DNA from: Leptolinea sp. UBA5203
Lineage (GTDB): Bacteria; Chloroflexota; Anaerolineae; Anaerolineales; Anaerolineaceae
Assembly: GCA_002412765.1 (NCBI GenBank)
Contig: DHVR01000061.1
Span: 62,001 to 126,000 of the forward strand
Direction of reading: 5' to 3'
DNA: 64,000 nt
Below, piece after piece: positions 25,788-35,243 of this stretch; position 1 is the stretch's first letter, and each line of letters begins with the position of its first letter. The notes under the pieces are model-generated. The model was given only the letters and a program-made list of their open reading frames with translations. It had not been told where the DNA came from and did no database searches. The position numbers and the translations under genes are program-made.

Positions 25788-26540
25788 ATGTCAGGTCATA
25801 ATAAATGGTCTACCATTAAACGGAAAAAAGGGGCTACTGACGCAAAGCGTGGTCAAATTTTTACCAGACTTGCCAAAGAAATCACCATGGCTGCCAGAGA
25901 AAGTGGCGGAGATCCCAATGCGAATTTCCGTTTACGCTTGGCACTAGAGAAAGCACGCAGCAATAACATGCCAAAAGACAGTATTGATCGCGCGATTAAT
26001 CGTGGTACAGGCGTTGGTAAAGACACCGAACAGTATGAAGAGATCATGTATGAAGGTTATGGCCCTAAAGGCATCGCCTTGATCATTAACTGTGTCACCG
26101 AAAACCGAAATCGGACCATTTCCGATTTGCGCCATACCCTCGCCAAAGCGGGTGGAAATATGGCTGACATGGGCTCGGTTGCCTGGCAATTTACGCGCGG
26201 CGCATTCTTTGAAATCGATGGGAAGAAAGTCGACTTTGATGCTGTTTTTGAACTTGCTGCTGAAGCTGGTGCAGAAGATGTAGAAGCCGACGGCGATACC
26301 ATCTCTATCTCTGCTCCAGTTGAGGTATTCAAAGAACTGAGTGAGAAGCTGCGCGCCGCAAAATACACCATCCAGGAAGCCGGCATGCGCTATACACCCA
26401 ATCAAGAAACAGAGCTCAGCGCCGAAGACACCATGAAAGTGATGAACTGCATTGAAGCCCTTGAAGATTTGGATGATGTACAAAATGTGTATTCCAATAT
26501 GTCCATCTCCGATGAAGTTTTGGCTTCATTAGAAAATTAG
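25788..26540 (+). CDS. yebC: YebC/PmpR-family regulator
   Basis: Protein of 250 residues with the family start MSGHNKWSTIKRKK and the conserved block ARESGGDPNANFRLRLA. YebC proteins were first called transcription regulators; members are also reported to help ribosomes translate proline-rich or stalling stretches, which would fit a genome with many Pro/Thr linkers. The ATG at 25788 has AGGAG 8 nt upstream; a start 33 nt earlier is less likely. It is followed after 3 nt by ruvC, a common arrangement. Confidence 0.95.
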   Translation: MSGHNKWSTIKRKKGATDAKRGQIFTRLAKEITMAARESGGDPNANFRLRLALEKARSNNMPKDSIDRAINRGTGVGKDTEQYEEIMYEGYGPKGIALIINCVTENRNRTISDLRHTLAKAGGNMADMGSVAWQFTRGAFFEIDGKKVDFDAVFELAAEAGAEDVEADGDTISISAPVEVFKELSEKLRAAKYTIQEAGMRYTPNQETELSAEDTMKVMNCIEALEDLDDVQNVYSNMSISDEVLASLEN

Positions 26541-26543
26541 GAC

Positions 26544-27038
26544 GTGGCATTCATTATTGGAATTGATCCTGGAACGGCAACCACCGGTTTTGGAATCATC
26601 TCCGAATTACCGGATAGGCGCATTCAATGTATCCAGTACGGGGTAATTCGGACAGCAGCTACCCTGCCCATGCCGGAACGGTTGGCGCTGATCTACCAGG
26701 ATATGCAAGAAATCTTACTTCTCCACAAACCGCATTTTGCGGCTGTGGAGAAGTTGTTTTTTCAAAGAAACGTGACGAATGCGCTTTCTGTAGGGCAGGC
26801 TCGCGGGGTGGTTCTTTTGGCATTGCAACAGCAAGGCATCCCAATTGTCGAATTTACGCCCAATGAAGTAAAGCAAGCGGTTTCCGGGTATGGGGGAGCT
26901 GGGAAGAAACAGGTCCAGGCGATGGTGAAAGCCATCCTTGGATTGGAAGAAATTCCGGAACCGGATGATGCAGCGGATGCCCTGGCGATCGCCATCTGTT
27001 ATCAACAAGCCAAAGCCATGTTGGATTTGACCCACTAA
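26544..27038 (+). CDS. ruvC: Holliday junction resolvase RuvC
   Basis: Endonuclease of 164 residues that cuts Holliday junctions during recombinational repair. The catalytic acidic residues are visible: D in IGIDPGTATTGFG, E in AAVEKLFF, and the paired Asp in EPDDAADALAIA. The start codon is GTG, 3 nt after yebC. ruvA follows two genes later. ruvB is not in this window. Confidence 0.95.
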   Translation: MAFIIGIDPGTATTGFGIISELPDRRIQCIQYGVIRTAATLPMPERLALIYQDMQEILLLHKPHFAAVEKLFFQRNVTNALSVGQARGVVLLALQQQGIPIVEFTPNEVKQAVSGYGGAGKKQVQAMVKAILGLEEIPEPDDAADALAIAICYQQAKAMLDLTH

Positions 27039-27043
27039 ACCCT

Positions 27044-27865
27044 ATGGAAATAACCAGTTTCTCTAATCCACGGATAAAACAATTACGCAAATTGCAGGAC
27101 AAAAAAGAGCGTGCAAGCAGCGGCCTTTATTATATCGAAGGCCTGCGCATCATGGGCGATGCCGTACAACACAAAGCTGATTTTGAGTCGGTCTATTATG
27201 CCCCCGAGCTATTACGCAGCGAATTTGGACTGGAGTTGGTTCTACAGCTTGAAGCGCAAGGTATTCCGACTTTTAATGTACCCGCTGAAATATTTAAACA
27301 CTTTGCGCTGAAAGACCATCCCCAGGGAATTGCAGCCGTGATGAAAATGTGCACGAATCCGCTGCCTGAGGTGGATCCTTCCAAACGACAAGTTTGGGTG
27401 GGTCTGGATGCAGTGGCAGATCCTGGCAATTTGGGAACCATCTTTCGCACCCAGGATGCCACATCAGGTTCTGGTTTGTTTTTGTTGGGAAATTGTGTGG
27501 ATCCTTATGATAGTTCGGTTGTACGAGGAAGTATGGGGGCTTTCTATACCCAGCCATTCAATGCCATGAATTTGGATGAATTTGCATCTTGGAAACAGAA
27601 AAACCAGGTGATGGTGGTTGGCACATCCGATGCCGCTGCTGTGGATTACCAATCCATTCAATATCCTTCACAGATGGTTTTATTAATGGGCAGCGAGAGG
27701 GAAGGGCTGCATCCAGAGTATGTGTCATTATGTGATGCGTTGGTCAGTATCCCTATGAGCGGTTATTCAGATTCGTTAAATTTATCTATTGCAACTGCGG
27801 TTGTTCTGTATGAAATATTTAATCAGCACCGCCGGTCAGGCTTGGTTTCGGGAGAAAAGAAATGA
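27044..27865 (+). CDS. SpoU/TrmH-family RNA 2'-O-methyltransferase
   Basis: Methyltransferase of 273 residues with the SPOUT trefoil-knot fold. An N-terminal substrate-binding domain (ISNPRIK-like start, SGLYYIEGLRI) is followed by the three family motifs: ADPGNLGTIFRT, LLMGSEREGL and IPMSGYSDSLNLSIA. The target is a 23S rRNA or tRNA ribose; which one cannot be told. It sits between ruvC and ruvA, and its TGA overlaps the ruvA start as ATGA. Confidence 0.92.
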   Translation: MEITSFSNPRIKQLRKLQDKKERASSGLYYIEGLRIMGDAVQHKADFESVYYAPELLRSEFGLELVLQLEAQGIPTFNVPAEIFKHFALKDHPQGIAAVMKMCTNPLPEVDPSKRQVWVGLDAVADPGNLGTIFRTQDATSGSGLFLLGNCVDPYDSSVVRGSMGAFYTQPFNAMNLDEFASWKQKNQVMVVGTSDAAAVDYQSIQYPSQMVLLMGSEREGLHPEYVSLCDALVSIPMSGYSDSLNLSIATAVVLYEIFNQHRRSGLVSGEKK

Positions 27866-28440
27866 TTGCTTATCTAAGTGGTGAAGTGGTTGATACGACG
27901 GATACCTCAGTGGTTTTAAACGTCCAGGGTGTTGGTTTTCAGGTGTTTACTACCCATGAGGTTTTAGCAAAAATAAAAATCGGTGATTTTCTCCAACTGC
28001 ATACTTTTTTAATTGTTCGGGAAGATGCCTTAAGTCTTTATGGCTACACCTCGAAATCCGAGAAGGATTTATTCCAGAGGTTATTGGCGGTCAATGGGGT
28101 GGGCCCACGCTCAGCTAATGCAATTCTTTCTACCCTTAGTGTGGAAGCCATTCGCCAGGCCATTCAAAAAGAGGATTCTGCCATAATCAGCCGGGTGCCC
28201 GGTATTGGCAAGAAAACCGCCTTGAAAATTATCTTGCAATTACAGGGCAGTTTTGACGGCAGCATCAATGGATTGGATCAACAAACCCTTGTGGATCATC
28301 AGATGCTGGTGGATGCGTTAACCTCTCTGGGGTATAGTATCCTGGAAGCTCAAAAAGCCATTCAATCCTTGCCTAAAGAGAAGCCTGTGGAAATTGAAGA
28401 ACAAATTCGCATGTCCCTTAAGATATTATCCGGGGAGTAA
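27862..28440 (+). CDS. ruvA: Holliday junction DNA helicase subunit RuvA
   Basis: DNA-binding subunit of the RuvAB branch-migration motor, 192 residues. It has an N-terminal OB fold (MIAYLSGEVV), two helix-hairpin-helix motifs (LLAVNGVGPRSA and RVPGIGKKTA), an acidic linker and the C-terminal domain III that contacts RuvB (DALTSLGYSILEAQKAI). The start overlaps the methyltransferase stop by 4 nt, so translation is coupled. Confidence 0.95.
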   Translation: MIAYLSGEVVDTTDTSVVLNVQGVGFQVFTTHEVLAKIKIGDFLQLHTFLIVREDALSLYGYTSKSEKDLFQRLLAVNGVGPRSANAILSTLSVEAIRQAIQKEDSAIISRVPGIGKKTALKIILQLQGSFDGSINGLDQQTLVDHQMLVDALTSLGYSILEAQKAIQSLPKEKPVEIEEQIRMSLKILSGE

Positions 28441-28636
28441 GCAGTTCTGACATATCTTCACGTTCTATCATATTTTCCTGATTTATAGTCTGTATAATAA
28501 ATTAGTGAACCAAAACGGAAATGAATCTTTATTAATTACTGAATATTGGCAGAATTAATGACGTAACACTATCCATCTGTTTATAATCTGAAAGACCGGA
28601 ACCTGTTTTTATTTTGTCATCATAGGAGAAGAAAGA

Positions 28637-30157
28637 ATGATTAAGCGTAATAATATTGGCGGAATTGTAGGTGGATTGGCAATGATCCTGGCTGGTCTGT
28701 TTTCCATTGTAGCTGAGCTGGCTCTTGGGTATCACTTATCTTTGGGCAGTCTTGTCACGCTGCCTTTTGGATTTGTCATTTTGGGGATCGTACTTGCATA
28801 TTTTGGCTGGAGAATCTTCAACCATGCCATCAAGAATCCAAGAAACATCAGTCTTGAACAGGATCAGCACGAAAGAGCGATCAGTGCCTGGACAATGTAC
28901 GATTGGGGGAATTCAGCCTTTGCAACGACTATTATGGCCGCTGTACTTCCTGTTTATTATGCCTCAGTGGCAGCTTCATCACTGGCTCCGAATGTTGCCA
29001 CGGCTTACTGGGGATTCACCTCCTCCATCGCCGCTTTTATTGCTGCCTTCATCAGTCCAATCCTGGGTGCAGTTGCGGATTATAAAGGTTCTAAGAAACG
29101 TTTTCTGACCATCTTCATGCTGATTGGTGTAACGGCCACTGCCTTGTTGTACTTCATTCAATCCGGCGATTGGTTTTTGGCTTCTATCTTTTTTGTCTTT
29201 GGTAATGTCGGCTTTGCCGGCAGTCTGGTTTATTACGATGCGCTCCTGCCGCATGTTGCGAGACCGGATGAAATTGATCAGGTCTCCTCGCGAGGATACG
29301 CCATGGGCTATATCGGCGGCGGAATCTTACTGGCAGTCAACCTGGGGATGATTATGGCCGTTCCGGAACTGGTTCCCAGTCTGGATGCCGGGCTGATGAC
29401 CCGCTTAAGTTTTGTCACCGTGGCTGTGTGGTGGTTCGTCTTTACGCTGCCCGTATTGCTGCGGGTCAAGGAACCTGTTCGCAGAATTGAGGCCAGTGAA
29501 ATCGGTTTTTCACCGCTCAAGGCCAGTTTTACCCGACTATATAACACCTTCAAAGGTATCCGTAAATATCGAGAACTTTCCATGGGACTGTTGGCATTTT
29601 GGGTCTATTCCAATGGGATTGGAACCATTATCGTCATGGCAACCATTTACGGCTCGGAATTGGGATTTTCCCAAACAACCCTGATTGGTACGCTGCTGAT
29701 GGTGCAATTCCTGGCAGCCCCCTTTGCTTTCCTTTTCGGTTGGCTTTCCAAGAAAATTGGCACCAAACGCTCCATTTACCTCAGTTTAGGCATTTATACC
29801 CTGATTGCCATTGCCGGCTATTTTCTTTACCAGGAATGGCAGTTCTGGGCTCTGGGTGCCGCAGTTGCGACCGTACAGGGCGGCAGTCAATCCTTAAGCC
29901 GCTCGTTGATTGGTAAGATGATGCCTAAGAGCAAATCGGCTGAATTTTATGCCTTCTTCAGCGTGTTTGAAAAATTCTCCTCCATTCTAGGACCAGCCCT
30001 CTTTGGGGTAGTTTCCACTATCATGGGCGAATCTCGACTGAGTATTGCTTCATTGTTGGTTTTCTTCGTCCTCGGTGCCTTTTTGTTGACCAAAGTAAAC
30101 GTGGATAAGGGTATCGCTGTCGCTGAGCAAGAAGAACGGGATATGGTTGCAGTTTAG
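28637..30157 (+). CDS. UMF1-type MFS transporter
   Basis: Membrane protein of 506 residues. Two extra N-terminal helices (about 1-65) precede an MFS core that begins with the signature MYDWGNSAFATTIM of the UMF1/Atg22-like family. The proline- and glycine-rich helix ends and a QGGSQSLSRS motif late in the core also fit. Its cargo is unknown; Atg22 in yeast exports amino acids from the vacuole. ATG start after AGGAGAAG. Single gene with its own terminator. Confidence 0.88.
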   Translation: MIKRNNIGGIVGGLAMILAGLFSIVAELALGYHLSLGSLVTLPFGFVILGIVLAYFGWRIFNHAIKNPRNISLEQDQHERAISAWTMYDWGNSAFATTIMAAVLPVYYASVAASSLAPNVATAYWGFTSSIAAFIAAFISPILGAVADYKGSKKRFLTIFMLIGVTATALLYFIQSGDWFLASIFFVFGNVGFAGSLVYYDALLPHVARPDEIDQVSSRGYAMGYIGGGILLAVNLGMIMAVPELVPSLDAGLMTRLSFVTVAVWWFVFTLPVLLRVKEPVRRIEASEIGFSPLKASFTRLYNTFKGIRKYRELSMGLLAFWVYSNGIGTIIVMATIYGSELGFSQTTLIGTLLMVQFLAAPFAFLFGWLSKKIGTKRSIYLSLGIYTLIAIAGYFLYQEWQFWALGAAVATVQGGSQSLSRSLIGKMMPKSKSAEFYAFFSVFEKFSSILGPALFGVVSTIMGESRLSIASLLVFFVLGAFLLTKVNVDKGIAVAEQEERDMVAV

Positions 30158-30202
30158 ACCTAATCAGCTCGTTTTAGTTTCTACATAAAACAAAACAAAG
30201 AG

Positions 30203-30236
30203 GAGGCTGACATTTTATTAGGCCAGCCTCTTTTTT
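30203..30236 (+). terminator. Terminator of UMF1-type gene
   Basis: GAGGCTG/CAGCCTC stem with a 14-nt loop followed by TTTTTT. Confidence 0.85.
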
Positions 30237-30339
30237 GTTAATCCAAATGTGCCAACATAATAGAAGATAACCGACCAATTAATTGGGTGGGGATCTGTGT
30301 GTCAGCCCAACTTATTTATGGAAAATATTTTCTAATATC

Positions 30340-30348
30340 TGGTATAAT
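30340..30348 (+). promoter_or_regulatory. Extended -10 promoter of uvrA
   Basis: TGGTATAAT, 61 nt before the uvrA start, with no clear -35 box. I see no LexA-type palindrome beside it. Confidence 0.5.
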
Positions 30349-30409
30349 GAGTACTGTTAAAAATATGAACTCAACTCAATTTTGGTAGTACGGGATCGGA
30401 ATAAAGCTC

Positions 30410-33298
30410 ATGAAAAATGTAATTAAAGTCATTGGTGCCAGACAAAATAACCTGAAGAATATTAATGTGGAAATTCCACGGGATCAATTAGTTGTGATCA
30501 CCGGCCTTTCCGGATCGGGAAAATCATCACTGGCATTTGATACCATTTTTGCAGAAGGGCAGCGACGGTATGTCGAATCGCTCTCGGCCTATGCACGTCA
30601 ATTTTTAGGACAACTGGAAAAACCGGATGTGGACTTGATTGAAGGGCTTTCCCCTGCGGTATCCATTGATCAAAAAGCAACATCCAGAAATCCGCGCTCA
30701 ACCGTCGGTACGGTAACTGAAATTTATGATCACCTGCGTTTGCTTTTTGCCAGAATTGGCATTCCCCATTGCCCTGTCTGTGGAAGAGAGGTCGTCAAGC
30801 AGTCTGCCCAGGAAATTGTGGAGCAGGTGGAGCAGTTACCGGATGACAGCCGTATCTTAATTCTTGCTCCTGTGATTCACGGCAGAAAAGGAACCTATCA
30901 GTCGGTCCTGGATGAAATTCGTAAATCCGGTTTTCTTAGAGTGCGTGTAGATGACGTGGTCTACAATATTGATGATGACATTCAGATGGATCGCTACAAA
31001 AAGCATGATATCGATGCGGTAGTGGACCGTTTTATTATTCGAAAACACGCGGATAAAGAAACTCAAGATGCAGATAGCACCCGCTTGACAGATTCCATTG
31101 AAACCGCTTTAAAGATGGGCGAAGGGTTCGTGAAAATTCACTTGATGTCCGATGAGAAGGGCGAAGACCTGATGTTTTCCGAGCATTTAACCTGTCCGGA
31201 ACATGGCATCAGCATTCCCGAAATAGAACCCCGAACATTTTCGTTTAATACGCCTCACGGTGCTTGCCCGGATTGCCAGGGGTTGGGCAGCAAATTAGAA
31301 ATTGATCCGGACCTGTTAGTCCCGGACAAGAGTATTTCGCTGAATGATGGAGCAATCACCTCCATGGAATGGAACCGCCGAGATGATGGTGGATATTATT
31401 GGCAGATGCTTCAATCCACCTGTAAGGCATACCATATTACCATGGATGCCCCATTCGAGACCCTGGATCAACATCAACGGAATCTGATCTTCTATGGCAC
31501 TGGGAAAGATGAAATCACCATCCGTCTGGAAGGAAAAAACGGCCGTTCTTCTGAATTTACCACGACTTTTGAAGGGGTGATTAATAATCTCGAACGGCGA
31601 TTTCGTGAAACTAATTCGGACTATATCCGCAATAAAATCAACACCTTCATGAATGATCGGAAATGTCCTACCTGCCACGGCGATCGGTTAAGGGTCGAAG
31701 CTATGGCGGTTACGATTGCAGATCAAAATATCATCAAGGTGACTAATTGGCCCGTTTCCAAAGCCCAGAGTTGGGTTAAGTCGATGATGGCAGATGATGC
31801 TGTCCTCAGTGAACGTCAAAAGATGATTTCAGCCAGAGTTTTCAAGGAAATAGAAAATCGCCTGGGATTTCTGATGGATGTGGGTCTGGAGTATTTGACC
31901 CTGAATCGCAGTGCGGCGACCCTTTCCGGCGGTGAAGCGCAGCGCATTCGTTTGGCGACACAAGTAGGCAGCCGCTTGATGGGCGTCTTATATGTGCTGG
32001 ACGAACCCTCCATTGGCCTTCATCCCCGGGATAATGACCGTTTATTGAAGACCTTGAAAGGGCTGCGCGATTTAGGCAATACCGTCCTGGTCGTAGAACA
32101 TGACGAAGACACCATGTTGGAAGCCAACTGGATCATTGATATGGGGCCAGGGGCGGGAGAGCATGGCGGTTATGTTATTGCAGAGGGACCGGTTGCAGAT
32201 ATTATCAACAATCAAAATTCGATTACTGGCGCTTATTTATCTCGGCGAAAACACGTGCCACTGCCGGAGCATCGCAGACCCGGAAATGGGAAATTTCTAA
32301 AGATCATTGGGGCAGAAGAAAATAATCTAAAGAATATCGATGTCTCCATTCCTCTGGGTAGTCTGGTGTGCATCACCGGTGTGTCCGGATCCGGAAAATC
32401 CACCCTGGTTGTGGACATCCTATACCAGGCGCTGGCAAAAACCTTGAACCGGGCGCAAACAATGGCCGGAAAATTCTTACGAATGGAAGGAACGGAGCAT
32501 TTGGACAAGATCATTGATATTGATCAGAGTCCAATCGGGCGTACACCACGTTCCAACCCTGGTACATACACCGGATTATATGATGAAATCCGAACGATCT
32601 TCGCGGAATTACCGGATAGCAAAATGCGCGGATACAAAACTGGACGGTTCTCTTTCAATGTGCACGGCGGCCGCTGTGAAGCCTGCCAGGGACAGGGCCA
32701 ATTAAAAATTGAAATGCAATTCCTTCCGGATATTTATGTCCCCTGTGATGTGTGCCACGGGGCACGCTATAACCGCGAAACCCTGCAGATTCGCTTTAAG
32801 GGCATGAATATTGCAGATGTTTTGGATGCGACGGTAGAAAAAGGATTGGAAGTATTTGCAGCGTTTCCTTCCATTGTGCGCAAGTTGGAAACCTTGATGG
32901 ATGTTGGCCTGGGATATATTCGCATTGGTCAACCTGCTCCGACTTTGTCTGGCGGTGAGGCTCAACGGGTAAAACTATCCAAGGAATTATCTCGAAAAGC
33001 GACCGGAAAGACCATCTATGTCCTGGATGAACCATCGGTCGGCTTGCATGCTGCCGATGTGCATCGATTGGTCTTTGTATTACAGCGGCTGGTGGATGCA
33101 GGCAATTCAGTATTGATTATTGAGCATAATCCAGATATTATTAAGGTCGCCGACTATTTAATTGATTTAGGTCCGGAAGGTGGGGACAAAGGTGGGGAAA
33201 TTATTGCGGTTGGAACTCCTGAAGAAGTATGTGAGGTTGAAAGATCCTATACAGGAAAGTACCTAAAGCGGTATCTATCCCAGAATCATGAGATATAA
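30410..33298 (+). CDS. uvrA: Excinuclease ABC subunit A
   Basis: Damage-recognition ATPase of nucleotide excision repair, 962 residues, the normal length. Two ABC-type ATPase halves are seen, with Walker A GLSGSGKSS (near 33) and GVSGSGKST (near 662) and signature motifs SGGEAQRIRLA and SGGEAQRVKLS. Zinc-binding cysteines are present in CPVCGREV, CPDCQGLG, CPTCHGDR and the C-terminal CEACQGQG with CDVCHGARY. It acts with UvrB and UvrC, which are not in this window. Confidence 0.98.
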   Translation: MKNVIKVIGARQNNLKNINVEIPRDQLVVITGLSGSGKSSLAFDTIFAEGQRRYVESLSAYARQFLGQLEKPDVDLIEGLSPAVSIDQKATSRNPRSTVGTVTEIYDHLRLLFARIGIPHCPVCGREVVKQSAQEIVEQVEQLPDDSRILILAPVIHGRKGTYQSVLDEIRKSGFLRVRVDDVVYNIDDDIQMDRYKKHDIDAVVDRFIIRKHADKETQDADSTRLTDSIETALKMGEGFVKIHLMSDEKGEDLMFSEHLTCPEHGISIPEIEPRTFSFNTPHGACPDCQGLGSKLEIDPDLLVPDKSISLNDGAITSMEWNRRDDGGYYWQMLQSTCKAYHITMDAPFETLDQHQRNLIFYGTGKDEITIRLEGKNGRSSEFTTTFEGVINNLERRFRETNSDYIRNKINTFMNDRKCPTCHGDRLRVEAMAVTIADQNIIKVTNWPVSKAQSWVKSMMADDAVLSERQKMISARVFKEIENRLGFLMDVGLEYLTLNRSAATLSGGEAQRIRLATQVGSRLMGVLYVLDEPSIGLHPRDNDRLLKTLKGLRDLGNTVLVVEHDEDTMLEANWIIDMGPGAGEHGGYVIAEGPVADIINNQNSITGAYLSRRKHVPLPEHRRPGNGKFLKIIGAEENNLKNIDVSIPLGSLVCITGVSGSGKSTLVVDILYQALAKTLNRAQTMAGKFLRMEGTEHLDKIIDIDQSPIGRTPRSNPGTYTGLYDEIRTIFAELPDSKMRGYKTGRFSFNVHGGRCEACQGQGQLKIEMQFLPDIYVPCDVCHGARYNRETLQIRFKGMNIADVLDATVEKGLEVFAAFPSIVRKLETLMDVGLGYIRIGQPAPTLSGGEAQRVKLSKELSRKATGKTIYVLDEPSVGLHAADVHRLVFVLQRLVDAGNSVLIIEHNPDIIKVADYLIDLGPEGGDKGGEIIAVGTPEEVCEVERSYTGKYLKRYLSQNHEI

Positions 33299-33392
33299 TT
33301 GGCTGTGCTTTCAAATTCGAGTAAAATTAAAAGCGATTTCAAATTCACACCATTTATGAAATCCAATCAACATGAAAAGATAAGGGTGAAAA

Positions 33393-34121
33393 ATGATAAA
33401 AAGAGAGAACCCTCAGAAATTAATGAGTTCGTACAAAAAGCAACAAAAGCTCCTGCCCTATGTGGCTGCGTTGGCGGTACTGCTTATTACCATCGGCTTG
33501 ATTATTCTGTTTGTCTGGCTTAGCGGACCGAACCGTATTGGAGGGTTATTTGCGACTGCAACCTCCACACCTACTGAAACCCCTTTGCCAACGGATGTGC
33601 CACCGACAGCTACTATCACCTTAACGCCGACGGAGACTGTGCCGCCTACCGAGACGCTTACTTTAACACCAAGTGGGCCTTTCCAATATGTTGTACAGGC
33701 AGATGATACTTGTTGGGATATCGCAGTGAGATTTGAGGTTGGTATTGATGTATTGTTAGCGATTAACAGCTTTACAGGTTGCCCTATCCAGCCTAATGAT
33801 ACCATCTGGATTCCCGGGAAAGACCAAGAGTTGCCGACAGAAACACCCATCCCCTCCGATATGCCGCGCGGCACCATCGTGGAATATACCGTAAAAACCG
33901 GCGATACCATTCAATCCATCGTTTCCAGGTTCAATTCAACCAGCGATCAAATTATCGCTTTGAATTCCCTTAAAGATGTAAATGCCATCAACGCGGGACA
34001 ATTATTAAAAGTACCGGTTAACATTGCCACCCCAACCCCCACAACAGCACCGAGCAGTACTCAGGCTATCTCCACACCGGGTATCTTTACAGCAACACCC
34101 AATGTAACCGCTACAAAATAA
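33393..34121 (+). CDS. Membrane-anchored LysM protein with Thr/Pro linker
   Basis: Protein of 242 residues: short basic N-terminus, one membrane helix (about 22-43), a Thr/Pro-rich linker (STPTETPLPTDVPPT), then two LysM modules (about 107-148 and 165-210) and a second Thr/Pro tail. LysM binds glycan chains such as peptidoglycan, so it likely sits on the outer face of the membrane. The two cysteines of the first module (CWDI, GCPI) could form a disulfide. ATG follows GGGTG. Confidence 0.88.
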   Translation: MIKRENPQKLMSSYKKQQKLLPYVAALAVLLITIGLIILFVWLSGPNRIGGLFATATSTPTETPLPTDVPPTATITLTPTETVPPTETLTLTPSGPFQYVVQADDTCWDIAVRFEVGIDVLLAINSFTGCPIQPNDTIWIPGKDQELPTETPIPSDMPRGTIVEYTVKTGDTIQSIVSRFNSTSDQIIALNSLKDVNAINAGQLLKVPVNIATPTPTTAPSSTQAISTPGIFTATPNVTATK

Positions 34122-34143
34122 TATATACTTAAATTACCAACAA

Positions 34144-34175
34144 AAAAGGAGCCTGATTTATTCAAGCTCCTTTTT
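34144..34175. terminator. Bidirectional terminator overlapping queG 3' end
   Basis: AAAAGGAGC/GCTCCTTTT stem with a 13-nt loop and T-runs on both strands. The queG stop codon lies inside the loop, so the gene end and the terminator overlap. Confidence 0.75.
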
Positions 34176-35243
34176 ATTATCTCGAGAATCTTTGTTTGAT
34201 AATACCGCATAGTATTTGATAATGTCCGGGTGGGGAAATCGGGAGACAATCTCATCCATGAGTTGATCAGCATTGGCTGTTTGGGCATTTGCCAGACGGA
34301 TTAGGCAGTTGCGCAGGAATCCAACTTTGCCGGCTCGGCGGATGGCACTGTGTTGGAAATAGCGATGAAAGTGTTCAATAATCTCAGGCAGACTAGTTTT
34401 TATATCCAGTTGATTGGTCAAAGATTCCGGAAACAAAGCCTGGATCCGAGGCTCGGATTTTGATTTTTGGTTCCAAGGGCAGACCACGATACACGTGTCA
34501 CAGCCAAAAATACGCTCCCCAAGGACTTCGTGGAATGCAGATGGGATTTCCCCGCGATGTTCAATGGTCAGGTAAGAAAGACAACGGTTGGCATCCAGGG
34601 TGCGGTCCGGCAGGATGCAGTGGGTGGGGCAGGCATCCACACACAAATTGCATTCTCCGCAGAAATCTTTGCTTTGGGGTTCATCCGGCGGAAGCGCAAG
34701 ATCCAACATAATTTCTGATAAGAATACGGTGGAACCATATTCCAACGTGTTCAGCATGCCATTTTTTCCTATCCAACCTAAACCCGCTTGCACCGCTAAT
34801 TCTCTTTCAGCCATGGGTAATGTATCAACGGCACTCATCCATTTCACCTCATTCCCTGTTCGATCAATAACGCTGGTCATAAGCAATGTCATTTGCTGCA
34901 TGAGTATCTCATGATAATCTGTTCCCAGAGCGTAGCTGGCCAGGATTCCGCTTGTGGGCTGTGTTCCTGTTGCATTTTGATATTGATTGGGGTTGGGAAA
35001 TTGGGCCGCCAGAGAAATGATGCTTTTACAATCCGGAAAGAGGGCAGGTGGAAATATTTTAGCTTCAAGCGCAGTTTTACTGGCGAGATAGGTCATGCCA
35101 GCGTTTTTTCCGGTTTGAATCCAGTTTTGGTACTTTGAATAATGGTTAAGTTCTTGCGGAGCCGAAATGCCAATTAAACAAAAGCCGAGGTTTTTTGCCT
35201 CGGCTTTGATGAGCTTTTTGAAAATTTCAGGGTTACTCGACAT
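34158..35243 (-). CDS. queG: Epoxyqueuosine reductase
   Basis: Last enzyme of queuosine synthesis in tRNA, using cobalamin and two 4Fe-4S clusters. It has 361 residues, the family length. The N-terminal domain holds the substrate- and B12-binding regions (ISLAAQFPNP, SYALGTDYHEIL, WMSAVDTLPMAERELA and GLGWIGKNGML). The ferredoxin-like part has CGECNLCVDACP and CDTCIVVCPWN. A C-terminal HEAT-like repeat follows. The ATG lies inside the last codons of the upstream lipoprotein gene (11-nt overlap), and an intrinsic-terminator hairpin sits in its first codons. Confidence 0.95.
   Translation of the reverse strand: MSSNPEIFKKLIKAEAKNLGFCLIGISAPQELNHYSKYQNWIQTGKNAGMTYLASKTALEAKIFPPALFPDCKSIISLAAQFPNPNQYQNATGTQPTSGILASYALGTDYHEILMQQMTLLMTSVIDRTGNEVKWMSAVDTLPMAERELAVQAGLGWIGKNGMLNTLEYGSTVFLSEIMLDLALPPDEPQSKDFCGECNLCVDACPTHCILPDRTLDANRCLSYLTIEHRGEIPSAFHEVLGERIFGCDTCIVVCPWNQKSKSEPRIQALFPESLTNQLDIKTSLPEIIEHFHRYFQHSAIRRAGKVGFLRNCLIRLANAQTANADQLMDEIVSRFPHPDIIKYYAVLSNKDSRDNKKELE
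35181..35207 (-). terminator. Terminator-like hairpin inside the queG 5' coding region
   Basis: Perfect 10-bp stem (AAAGCCGAGG / CCTCGGCTTT) with a 7-nt loop, followed on the minus strand by TTTTGTTT. It lies 26 nt after the lipoprotein stop and within queG codons 13-21. It probably ends most lipoprotein transcripts. Confidence 0.7.
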
